Shown here: positions 25,916-33,549 of the stretch, one piece after another
Numbering within the stretch: the first letter of the stretch is position 1
How the letters are laid out: each line of letters begins with the position of its first letter
From: Verrucomicrobiota bacterium
Lineage (GTDB): Bacteria; Verrucomicrobiota; Verrucomicrobiia; Verrucomicrobiales; Akkermansiaceae
Direction of reading: 5' to 3'
Length of the DNA stretch: 33,549 bases
Assembly: GCA_026397725.1 (NCBI GenBank)
Contig: JAPLUI010000509.1
Coordinates: 1 to 33,549, forward strand
Made by a program: the position numbers and the translations under genes
Notes under the pieces: model-generated
What the model saw: the letters and a program-made list of their open reading frames with translations, nothing else
Told to the model about the DNA's origin: nothing
The model's database searches: none

Positions 25916-26814
25916 GTCTGGGTTCCTATGCTGAAGGCGAGTCCAGCGGCGAACTCATCTTTGCCGGCAACGCCACCCTGAAGTTGGCGGCCGACGTCAA
26001 CTCCGCCCGCAGCTACGTTTTCAACGGCGGCGCGACGGCCGCGATTGACACCGACGTTCACACGCTGGAACAAGGCGGGGTCTTCTCCGGCAGCGGCACG
26101 CTGACCAAGACCGGCACCGGCACGCTGACCCTCACCGGCACCAACACCAACACCTACAGCGGCCTGACCACGGTCAACACCGGGGAACTGAACCTCAACA
26201 GGTCCATCGGCACGCTCGCGGTGAGCGGCAATCTAACGATCGGCGACGGCACCGGCGGTGCCAACGCGGACGTGGTGAAGCTGCAGGCCAGCGGCCAGAT
26301 CCTCAGCACCGCCGCAGTGCTCATCAACGGCTCCAGCGGCCAACTCGACCTCAACGGCAACGCCCAGGTGATCGGCTCGCTGGCCGACACCGGCACGCTC
26401 ACCGCCAATGGCAGCAGCGTGGCCTTGGGCACGGCTGGCGCCCTAACAGTCGGTGACGCCACCGCCAGCACCACCTTCTCCGGCGTGATCTCCGGCACCA
26501 ACGGCACTCTGACAAAACAAGGCGGCGGCACCCTGGTTCTTGCCGGCGCCAACACCTACACCGGCACGACCGTCGTGAACGGGGGCAAATTGACCATCGC
26601 TTCATCCGGTACGCTCAACTCCGCCAGCGCGGTGTCGATAGGCGCGGGCGAATTCAACTATGATTCCACCACCGCCCTGGTGCAGGGGATCTCCTTCAGC
26701 GGCACCGGCGGCACCCTCAGCGGCACCGGCACCATTGGCACCGTTGGCAATACGGTCACCGTGGCATCAGGCAACACGCATGCGCCGGGCGGAGTGGGCG
26801 CGGGTGGGATCTGA
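25912..26814 (+). CDS. Giant PATR protein 1, middle fragment in the shifted frame
   Basis: This is the continuation of the giant protein after the frameshift. The listed start (TTG at 25912) is only the first possible start codon. The meaningful frame begins at about 25813 with G-L-I-K-S-G-S-G-T-L-A-L-L-G-R-N-Q-F, which aligns with other PATR repeats in the same protein. It carries two more PATR units (T-N-T-Y-S-G-L-T-T-V and A-N-T-Y-T-G-T-T-V-V) and an S-G-T-G-T-I-G-T-V closing strand. It ends H-A-P-G-G-V-G-A-G-G before a TGA at 26812-26814. In intact relatives an H-A-P-G-x-x-G segment is followed by about 20 residues and then W-D-L-N-A. Here that join is damaged. There is no own signal peptide or ribosome site, so it is not expected to be an independent gene. 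Confidence 0.7.
   Translation: MSLGSYAEGESSGELIFAGNATLKLAADVNSARSYVFNGGATAAIDTDVHTLEQGGVFSGSGTLTKTGTGTLTLTGTNTNTYSGLTTVNTGELNLNRSIGTLAVSGNLTIGDGTGGANADVVKLQASGQILSTAAVLINGSSGQLDLNGNAQVIGSLADTGTLTANGSSVALGTAGALTVGDATASTTFSGVISGTNGTLTKQGGGTLVLAGANTYTGTTVVNGGKLTIASSGTLNSASAVSIGAGEFNYDSTTALVQGISFSGTGGTLSGTGTIGTVGNTVTVASGNTHAPGGVGAGGI
26584..26803 (+). repeat. 220-bp near-identical segment shared with the window's right end
   Basis: Bases 26584-26803 equal 33330-33549 at a constant offset of 6746, with only two differences (26610 T/C and 26662 G/A). The shared stretch encodes the K-L-T-I-A-S-S-G-T-L-N-S to H-A-P-G-G-V-G region of both giant proteins. It stops at the damage point in gene 1 and at the window edge in gene 2. 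Confidence 0.9.
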
Positions 26815-26831
26815 ATGCGAGCGGGGACAAC

Positions 26832-27170
26832 ATGGCGGGCATGGCCTATGACATAGTGGGCGCGGATGGTGCGATCACCGTCGATACCAGCAACACCACC
26901 TTCAAGATCGTCTTCGGGGATAATGTCGATATGACCGATGACTTCTGGAGCAAGCCCTACGTCACCCATACCTGGGCGATGACCTCGATCTTTAACAAGG
27001 CGTTCGTCGGAACCAGCGGCTTCACCACCGTGGCAACCAGCCGCGACGTGAGCCAATACGGCAGCTTCACGATTTCCGGCACGAGCTTGGTGTACTCCAC
27101 CGTCCCCGAGCCCACCAGCGCGCTGGCCGGGTTGTTGTTAGGTGCCGGCTTGCTGCGGCGGCGGAGATGA
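26832..27170 (+). CDS. Giant PATR protein 1, C-terminal fragment with PEP-CTERM signal
   Basis: This encodes 112 residues from ATG at 26832 to TGA at 27168-27170, but the meaningful frame already begins at 26805 with W-D-L-N-A-S-G-D-N. That is the usual start of the terminal domain in PATR / PEP-CTERM proteins (S-I-F-x-W-D-L-N-A). The domain continues with Y-D-I-V-G-A-D-G-A, F-K-I-V-F-G-D-N, F-W and G-S-F-T-I-S-G-T-S-L-V-Y-S. The sorting signal follows: V-P-E-P-T-S, a hydrophobic segment (A-L-A-G-L-L-L-G-A-G-L-L) and R-R-R-R at the very end. By family knowledge an exosortase removes this signal and the protein is moved to the cell surface. No signal peptide is present, so on its own this piece could not be exported. 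It is the natural end of giant gene 1, separated by a frame-changing deletion. Confidence 0.8.
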   Translation: MAGMAYDIVGADGAITVDTSNTTFKIVFGDNVDMTDDFWSKPYVTHTWAMTSIFNKAFVGTSGFTTVATSRDVSQYGSFTISGTSLVYSTVPEPTSALAGLLLGAGLLRRRR

Positions 27171-27265
27171 GGAAGAGAAGAGGAAGAGTGGTCGGTTGTC
27201 CGTTGTCGGTGATTGCGTGGGTGAGCTAACGCACTGAGCGCAAGCTCTTCTGACAACAGACCGGA

Positions 27266-27349
27266 CCGGGCCGATCCGCCCTACCATGCGCCGGAAGGGC
27301 GTGGCGGCCTTGCCGCGCCCTAACTGCCCCTGCGGGCGAGATGCCATCG
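27266..27349 (+). repeat. Dispersed hairpin repeat upstream of giant gene 2
   Basis: This is the second copy of the element at 11381-11460. The hairpin at 27296-27321 pairs AGGGCGTGGC with GCCGCGCCCT, one T-G wobble included, around a six-base loop. It lies about 95 bases after the stop of giant gene 1 and 125 bases before the start of giant gene 2, and might serve as a factor-dependent end of the first transcript. Confidence 0.75.
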
Positions 27350-27387
27350 TATTGAAGAGCAACATCGAACATGCAACATTCAAAGAA

Positions 27388-27416
27388 TTGACATACCCGA
27401 AACCCAACCATTCAAT
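27388..27416 (+). promoter_or_regulatory. Candidate sigma-70-type promoter for giant gene 2
   Basis: A perfect TTGACA at 27388-27393 is followed after 17 bases by TTCAAT at 27411-27416, four of six matches to TATAAT. The surroundings are locally AT-rich, unlike the flanking genes. A start near 27423 would leave a leader of about 50 bases. It is a sequence match only. Confidence 0.4.
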
Positions 27417-27473
27417 ACTCCTGTTTTCACTGCACATGATTCATGCCACCAACTCGCCAACCCCTTATAATCC

Positions 27474-30400
27474 ATGAAACCCTCTTTCAACAGATTCACC
27501 CGATTTGCCCCTGCGGCGAACTCTTCTCTTAAGCCGCTGGTGATGGTTGCGTGCATTTTTGCCACCGCCGGTTATACAGCCAAGGCCAATGAGATCACCT
27601 GGGGCAACACCGCCGCCTCGTGGAGCACCGGATCCAACTGGGTCGGGGGTAAGGCTCCAGCGAACAGCCTCACCCAGGATACGGCGCTGTTCAACAACAC
27701 GGCCTTCGGTTTCCACCCAACCACCGGAACGACCCACATCGCGGGGATTACGGTAGGCAATGGCAACACCACCACCGGCACGCTTACGTTCTCCAATACG
27801 GCTTTGACGCTTGGCGCGTCCGGCATCATTGTGAACGGCAATGGAGCAAACGGAGTCGGGCAGGTTAACCTCACCGATAACGTCATCCTGGGGGCCACCC
27901 AGACGTGGACCAACAACGCATACGTCACGGCCAATGGCACGGCAGGATTGAAAACGGGAACCTTGACAACCGCCGCAAACCTCGGCGCCGTTACCTTGAC
28001 GCTCGCGGGTAGCGGCAGCTCCGGCACGGTTAGCGGCTTATCTACGGCGTCGAACAACTTCAACATTGATCTGTTAGGCATCGTCAGCCAAGGCAGCGGC
28101 AGCACGCTTTCGGTGGTCGTCAATACGACCGGCACGGGGATTGTATCCTTCAATAATGCAAATACTTTTACGGGTGGGGTGACGATCAAAAGCGGGGTCG
28201 CCCAGTTTGCCAATAATACCTCTGGCGGAACCGGCACCATTACCCTCGGCAATACGAGCGGAAGTGCTGCCGCCACCTTACGAATGGGAACTGCGATCGC
28301 AAGCAATGCAATTGCCGTGGCCGCTGGCAGCACGGGAACGCTGGCGATCGAAAACGTCTATAATACCAACACTGTTTTCACCGGTCCCGTGACCTTGAAT
28401 AACAATTTGTTGCTGACGTCCCAGGGGGGTGGCGCCGGCACCCTCACAATGAGCGGCGGATTCACCGGAACCGGGAACCTGACGCTCAACTCCATCGCAA
28501 CCAGCAGCGGCATTACGCTTTCAACCAATGCCATCAATATGGTTGGTACGGTGACTAACAGCGGCGCGGGAACCGGAACCAATACCATCAGTTCCGCGAT
28601 CGGCTCGAATGTCACCGGCGTCACGCAAAACAGCGTGTCATCAAAACTGCTGCTGACCGGCACCAACACCTACAGCGGCCCGACCACCGTCACGGCGGGA
28701 ACCCTGCAACTCAACCGGGCAAGCGGCTCGCTGAGCAGCAGCTCCAACCTCACCATGGGCGGCGGCAGCTTTGTGTTTGACAACGCGGGGGCCACCACCG
28801 CGACCAGCCAATCCCTGAACGCACTCACCTTCCATGCGGGTGAAAGCACCGTGCTGCTCACCCACACCGTGGCCCAAAACGAAGTGCTTGCCTTTACCTC
28901 TCTGGCCGCTCGCACCGCGGGTGCCACCGGCACTTTCTATAATAGCGACACTTCAGCGACGAACTCAGCGGCCAATGGCTTCACGCTCGGTAATGTGACC
29001 GCCAACAGGTTCATCGACAGAGGCATGTTCTTTGCCAACCCCACCAGCCCCTCGTTAACCAACTATGCTTGGTATGACAGCACCGGCTATGTGCGGGCCA
29101 TCAACTACGGCGTTGATGCAAACTCGGCAACCAGAGGATCCGCCACCACGCTGGCCTCGATAGCCCATCAGAGATTCACCGGCCCCATCTCCGCCCAAGC
29201 CACCGCCACCTTCACCACCCTCAATGTCAGTGCGGGCAACAACATGACGCTGGCCGCCGGAAGCATTGTCACGGTGGATGGCATCCTCAAAAATACCGGC
29301 AGTGCCGCCACCATCTCCGGGGGCACCGGCATCCAGGCCTCCTACAACTCTGAATTGGTCATTTACACATCAGCCGCCCAAAACGACTACCTGACCATCA
29401 GCACGGCAATTCTTGCCAATGGATCCAACGCCCTAACCAAGAGCGGCCCGGGCGTTCTCACGCTCTCGGGAATCAACACCTACACCGGGGCGACGACCGT
29501 CAACGGCGGCATTTTGACCTTCCTCAACACCGCTTCAAGAACCGGCGGCAGCCTGGTCACCGCAGGCGCACTCGGCACCATCGGCCTCGGCGTCGGCGCC
29601 ACTTCGGGCGACTATAACTCGACCGACGTGGACCACTTGTTTAATAACACTCTGAGCGGGTTCACAATGAATGCCACCTCCGGGGTGGCCCTTGACACCA
29701 CCGCAGGGAACTTCACCCAAGCAACCAACCTGTCCGGCACCCGAGCCCTAACCAAATTGGGAGTAAACGCCCTGACGTTGACCGGCGCGAACACCTACAC
29801 CGGCACCACCACCGTGGAGAAGGGGGTCCTCCATATCCAGAATGGCTCCGCCCTGGGCACTACCGCAGGCAACACCATCATCCGCTTGGGAGCCGAGTTG
29901 CAACTCCAAGGCGGCATCACCGTGGACGGAGAGTTTGTTCACCTGAGCGGAACCGGTATCTCCAATACCGGTGCCCTCCGCAATATCTCTGGCAATAACA
30001 CCTGGACCGGCACGATCAATCTCGTGACCTACCCGACCCGCATCAACTCGGATGCTGACACGCTGACTCTTAGTGGCGTGATCAACAGCGCCCATGATCT
30101 CACCTTCGGCGGGGCCGGCAATACGATCAGCTCCAACGTGATCCAAACGGGCATCGGCACGCTGACCAAGGACGGCACGGGCACCCTTACGCTCAGCGGT
30201 GCCAACACCTTCACCGGCACGACGACCATCTCCGCCGGTACGCTGCAATTGGGCAACGGCGGCACGACCGGGTCGCTCTCGACCTCCAGCACGATCACTA
30301 ACAACGGCACGTTGATCATCAATCGCAGCAACGCCGTGAGACAAGGCACCGATTTCAGCGGCGCGGCCTTCACCGGCACCGGTGCATTCGTCCAGGCCGG

Positions 30401-33400
30401 CGCGGGCACCACCACACTGACCGCCAATAACACCTATACCGGTGGCACCACGATCTCGGCCGGAACACTGAGCGTGGCCGCATCCGGAGCATTGGGTCTG
30501 GAAAATAATAGTCTAGCAATCGCTGGAGGCGCGACCCTGCAGGTGACCGGGTCATTCAACACGTCGCGCTCCACCATCCTCGGTGGCACGGCTGGTGCCA
30601 CCACTGGCGGCACCTTCGAGGTGGCGACCGGTAAGATCCTGACCTATACCTCCAGCTCGGTCATCAGCGGCACCGGCAGTTTGATCAAGACGGGAGGCGG
30701 CACGCTGTCCCTTGGCGGGGTGGATACCTACATCGGCGGCACCTATATCAAGGCAGGCACGCTGGTGTCCACCAGCGGCCAGGCCCCCGGGCCGCAACCG
30801 CCTGCGGGAAGTAATCTCTATGCCCATCACATCTATGATGGAGCGACCTTGCAGATCGCGGTGGGGTCTTGGGCCACCGAGCGGCAGATTCAGTTGATGG
30901 GCGATAAAGGCGGGATTGGAGGCGGTGCGAAAATAGAGATTACCAATGGTTTCACCCAGCTGCGGAATGGCTTGATCTACGGTTTGGGCAAACTGGATTT
31001 GGTCGGCACCGGCACCATGATCGTCACCAATGCCAACACCTACGAGGGCGGCACGAGCATCACCAACGGGGTGTTGCAGGTGAGAAATAGCAGTGGCAGC
31101 GCGACCGGCACCGGCGCGGTGACCGTGGGTAGTGGCGGCACGCTGCAAGGGAGTGCCACCGCTGGATATGGCATCATCACGGGCTCGGTGATCGTGGGCA
31201 GTGGCGGTAATTTGCTAGCGTCCAGCGTGACGTCCGGTGGCTCCACCCTGACCTTGGCGGGCGGGTTGACCCTGAATGATAGATCGCTCAGCACCTTCCA
31301 ACTCGGCGCATGGACCAGCACGCCCTTGGTCAATCTCACGAGCGGTTCATTCATGATTCCGGGTGCTTCGGTCATTGACATCATCAATACCGGCTCCATG
31401 GGGGCCGGAACCTATCACCTGTTCAACTACACCGGAGCCGATCCCACTTTTTCGAATCTGACGCTGGCCGAACCGAGCACGGGATTATATAATCTCAGCT
31501 TGACAAATAACACGGGCTGGATCGGCCTCGCTGTAACAGCGATCACGGCCCAGTGGAAACTGGGCGGCACCGACACCAACTGGAGCACTGCTGGCAACTG
31601 GTATGTGGCGGTGCCCAATTCCATAGGAGCGGATGCGCTGTTCCTTAATAATAATGGCAGCGGATTCGGCGCAACGGCCGCCGTGACGATTGATGGCGAT
31701 CAGACGGTTGGTTCGCTGGTCTTTGACAATGCCGCCACGGCATTCACTATCAACGCCTCGTCAGGAGCATTGATCCTGGATGAGGTGGGTAATGGCAATG
31801 TCGTGATTCAGGTCATCAATACCAGTGGTGCCAACCATGGGATCAGTGCGCCAATCACCCTGAACGACAATCTGCATGTGGTGACGGCCGCAGGTCTGGA
31901 TATCAACGGTGCTATTTCAGAAAGTACTGCCGGCAAACTTCTAACCAAGTCTGGCACCGGGGCATTGACCTTGAACGGGACTGCCGCCAACACCTACACC
32001 GGCTTGACCGAAGTGGTTGAAGGAACCCTGAACCTGAACAAGACGCCTGGCATCCATGTGATCGGCACCGGCGGCCTGCAAATCGACTTTGGCGCCACGG
32101 CGACACTGCTGGCATCCAACCAGATTGCGGACAGCGCGACCGTTACTGTCAATGGCACCTTCGCCCTTGGCTCCAGTTCCGAAACGCTCGCCATCCTGGC
32201 GGGCGGCGGGGCGGTGACCACCGGTAGCGGCAGCGTGTTGACCCTCAGTAGCACCACTGATTCGACGTTCACCGGCATCATCAGCGGCGCGGGGGGGCTC
32301 GCCAAGGCGGGTGCCGGCACTCTGACGCTGAATGGCGTCAACACCTACACGGGCGGCACTGCCATCAATGGCGGTATCTTGCAAGCCGGGGCGGACAATA
32401 ACTTGGGTAACAGTTCCGGTGGCCTTGCCTTCGGCGGCGGCTCGCTTTCATTCTCGGGGAGTTTTACCAGTGCCAGAGACCTCACCCTCAACAGCGGCGG
32501 CGGCACGCTCGACACCGATGGCAGCAGTGTCGTTTTGACGGGCCTTATCAGCGGTGGCACGGGCAACACCCTCACCAAGAACGGCAGCGGCACCATTGCA
32601 CTCAGTCACGCCAACACCTACACCGGTGAGACCGTCGTCAATGACGGAATCCTGCGCGTCGGCAATGGATTATCGTTAGGGACCACCGCCGCGGGAACCA
32701 CGGTCAATGCGGACGGGGAGATCGAACTGGCTGGCAACGGCCTCACGGTTAGCGAAACTCTCACGCTTCATGGCGGCACACTCTGCAATTTGGCCAACAC
32801 CAACACCTACGCCGGGGCGATCACGCTCACGGCAGATTCCGAACTCGACGCCGATGCCGGCACGCTGATCATTACTGGCGTCATTGGCGGATCATACGGC
32901 TTGATCAAAGCCGGCCCCGGCGTGGTCGAGCTTGCCGGGACAATCCCTAACACCTACAGCGGCGGCACCATCGTCAATGTGGGCACGCTAACCGCAACCG
33001 GCACGTCCGCGTTGGGAGCCATCACCGGCACCCTTGCCGTGAACAATATAAATACTACCGCTGCCGGAACGGCTGTCGTCCTGAACCTTTCCACCACCGC
33101 CGCGACCACCACCGGCTCGCTGAGCGGCACCATCGCCACCGCCACCGACGGCACCAACACTGCCACCATCAACAACGGTGGTCAACTCCTCACCGTCAAC
33201 CAAACCAGTGCGGGCACCTACGCCGGGGTGCTCGCCGGCACCGGCGGACTCACCCTCGGCATTTCGAGTACCAACACCCTGACACTTTCCGGCATCAACA
33301 CCTACAGCGGGGTAACCACGGTGAGCGCAGGCAAATTGACCATCGCTTCATCCGGCACGCTCAACTCCGCCAGCGCGGTGTCGATAGGCGCGGGCGAATT

Positions 33401-33549
33401 CAACTATAATTCCACCACCGCCCTGGTGCAGGGGATCTCCTTCAGCGGCACCGGCGGCACCCTCAGCGGCACCGGCACCATTGGCACCGTTGGCAATACG
33501 GTCACCGTGGCATCAGGCAACACGCATGCGCCGGGCGGAGTGGGCGCGG
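27474..33549 (+). CDS. Giant PATR surface protein 2 (3' partial)
   Basis: I translated from ATG 27474 to the right edge and met no stop: at least 2025 residues, C-terminus missing. The N-terminus is a signal peptide (basic start, then L-V-M-V-A-C-I-F-A-T-A-G-Y) cut near A-K-A at 36-38. A header follows: I-T-W-G-N, S-W-S-T-G-S-N-W. Then come PATR repeats and, near residues 480-535, a domain with F-I-D-R-G-M-F-F and Y-A-W-Y-D-S-T-G-Y-V-R-A, known from verrucomicrobial and planctomycete PATR proteins. From about residue 980 one copy of the 2.83-kb module of giant gene 1 appears, with its inner W...NW header near 1360. The final 220 bases match gene 1 almost exactly, so a similar PEP-CTERM end is expected outside the window. 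No Shine-Dalgarno is visible. The likely role is exported surface or matrix protein. Confidence 0.85.
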   Translation, partial: MKPSFNRFTRFAPAANSSLKPLVMVACIFATAGYTAKANEITWGNTAASWSTGSNWVGGKAPANSLTQDTALFNNTAFGFHPTTGTTHIAGITVGNGNTTTGTLTFSNTALTLGASGIIVNGNGANGVGQVNLTDNVILGATQTWTNNAYVTANGTAGLKTGTLTTAANLGAVTLTLAGSGSSGTVSGLSTASNNFNIDLLGIVSQGSGSTLSVVVNTTGTGIVSFNNANTFTGGVTIKSGVAQFANNTSGGTGTITLGNTSGSAAATLRMGTAIASNAIAVAAGSTGTLAIENVYNTNTVFTGPVTLNNNLLLTSQGGGAGTLTMSGGFTGTGNLTLNSIATSSGITLSTNAINMVGTVTNSGAGTGTNTISSAIGSNVTGVTQNSVSSKLLLTGTNTYSGPTTVTAGTLQLNRASGSLSSSSNLTMGGGSFVFDNAGATTATSQSLNALTFHAGESTVLLTHTVAQNEVLAFTSLAARTAGATGTFYNSDTSATNSAANGFTLGNVTANRFIDRGMFFANPTSPSLTNYAWYDSTGYVRAINYGVDANSATRGSATTLASIAHQRFTGPISAQATATFTTLNVSAGNNMTLAAGSIVTVDGILKNTGSAATISGGTGIQASYNSELVIYTSAAQNDYLTISTAILANGSNALTKSGPGVLTLSGINTYTGATTVNGGILTFLNTASRTGGSLVTAGALGTIGLGVGATSGDYNSTDVDHLFNNTLSGFTMNATSGVALDTTAGNFTQATNLSGTRALTKLGVNALTLTGANTYTGTTTVEKGVLHIQNGSALGTTAGNTIIRLGAELQLQGGITVDGEFVHLSGTGISNTGALRNISGNNTWTGTINLVTYPTRINSDADTLTLSGVINSAHDLTFGGAGNTISSNVIQTGIGTLTKDGTGTLTLSGANTFTGTTTISAGTLQLGNGGTTGSLSTSSTITNNGTLIINRSNAVRQGTDFSGAAFTGTGAFVQAGAGTTTLTANNTYTGGTTISAGTLSVAASGALGLENNSLAIAGGATLQVTGSFNTSRSTILGGTAGATTGGTFEVATGKILTYTSSSVISGTGSLIKTGGGTLSLGGVDTYIGGTYIKAGTLVSTSGQAPGPQPPAGSNLYAHHIYDGATLQIAVGSWATERQIQLMGDKGGIGGGAKIEITNGFTQLRNGLIYGLGKLDLVGTGTMIVTNANTYEGGTSITNGVLQVRNSSGSATGTGAVTVGSGGTLQGSATAGYGIITGSVIVGSGGNLLASSVTSGGSTLTLAGGLTLNDRSLSTFQLGAWTSTPLVNLTSGSFMIPGASVIDIINTGSMGAGTYHLFNYTGADPTFSNLTLAEPSTGLYNLSLTNNTGWIGLAVTAITAQWKLGGTDTNWSTAGNWYVAVPNSIGADALFLNNNGSGFGATAAVTIDGDQTVGSLVFDNAATAFTINASSGALILDEVGNGNVVIQVINTSGANHGISAPITLNDNLHVVTAAGLDINGAISESTAGKLLTKSGTGALTLNGTAANTYTGLTEVVEGTLNLNKTPGIHVIGTGGLQIDFGATATLLASNQIADSATVTVNGTFALGSSSETLAILAGGGAVTTGSGSVLTLSSTTDSTFTGIISGAGGLAKAGAGTLTLNGVNTYTGGTAINGGILQAGADNNLGNSSGGLAFGGGSLSFSGSFTSARDLTLNSGGGTLDTDGSSVVLTGLISGGTGNTLTKNGSGTIALSHANTYTGETVVNDGILRVGNGLSLGTTAAGTTVNADGEIELAGNGLTVSETLTLHGGTLCNLANTNTYAGAITLTADSELDADAGTLIITGVIGGSYGLIKAGPGVVELAGTIPNTYSGGTIVNVGTLTATGTSALGAITGTLAVNNINTTAAGTAVVLNLSTTAATTTGSLSGTIATATDGTNTATINNGGQLLTVNQTSAGTYAGVLAGTGGLTLGISSTNTLTLSGINTYSGVTTVSAGKLTIASSGTLNSASAVSIGAGEFNYNSTTALVQGISFSGTGGTLSGTGTIGTVGNTVTVASGNTHAPGGVGA
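33330..33549 (+). repeat. 220-bp segment shared with giant gene 1, cut by the window edge
   Basis: This is the partner of 26584-26803 with two differences in 220 bases. Sequence just before it (33300-33329) is not similar at that level, so the left boundary is sharp. The right boundary cannot be seen. Confidence 0.9.

Noticed and set aside
11777..27170. Classical type V autotransporter
   Set aside because: PATR repeats suggest it, but the C-terminus is a PEP-CTERM signal and no beta-barrel domain is encoded.
27466..27471. Perfect TATAAT directly before the giant gene 2 start
   Set aside because: It ends two bases before ATG 27474, so transcription would begin inside the codon; the TTGACA at 27388 fits better.

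Overview
The window looks like a piece of a GC-rich Verrucomicrobiota chromosome, possibly a whole contig. This is inferred from the protein types, with no rRNA or marker gene to confirm it. Very large exported proteins built from autotransporter-associated beta-strand repeats (PATR) occur beside PEP-CTERM sorting signals. A D-P-D-G-D-G-M-T-N C-terminal motif and a choice-of-anchor-D-like protein, both ending in F-F-R-L, are also typical of that phylum. No rRNA, tRNA, CRISPR array, exosortase or transposase was seen.

Layout. Positions 1-4921 hold the end of a choice-of-anchor-D-like surface protein and a complete secreted repeat protein made of 525-bp tandem units. A minus-strand cluster follows (9518 to 5063). 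It encodes a GNAT-like protein, a small PEP-CTERM protein that has lost its stop codon, and a 901-residue fusion of a phosphodiesterase-type domain, TPRs and a sulfotransferase. Copies of one dispersed repeat family lie on both sides of this cluster in the same orientation. To the right are a broken beta-propeller-type gene and a VapBC-like toxin-antitoxin pair.

From 11777 to the end the window is almost entirely two neighbouring giant PATR genes. The first spans about 15.4 kb to a PEP-CTERM tail at 27170. It is interrupted by a one-base frameshift at a G-run near 25808 and by a frame-changing deletion near 26804. It contains three copies of a module of about 2.83 kb, each carrying an internal passenger start-like W...NW header. 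The second giant gene starts at 27474 and runs open off the right edge. It holds one copy of the same module, and its last 220 bases nearly duplicate 26584-26803, so the window stops at the exact point where the first gene is damaged.

Functional reading. The exported proteins probably form the cell-surface or matrix layer, with PEP-CTERM members handled by an exosortase encoded elsewhere. The phosphodiesterase-sulfotransferase fusion could modify a surface glycan or another sulfated substrate, but that link is inference from gene proximity. The many repeats make local assembly errors a real possibility, and the three coding discontinuities should be read with that in mind.
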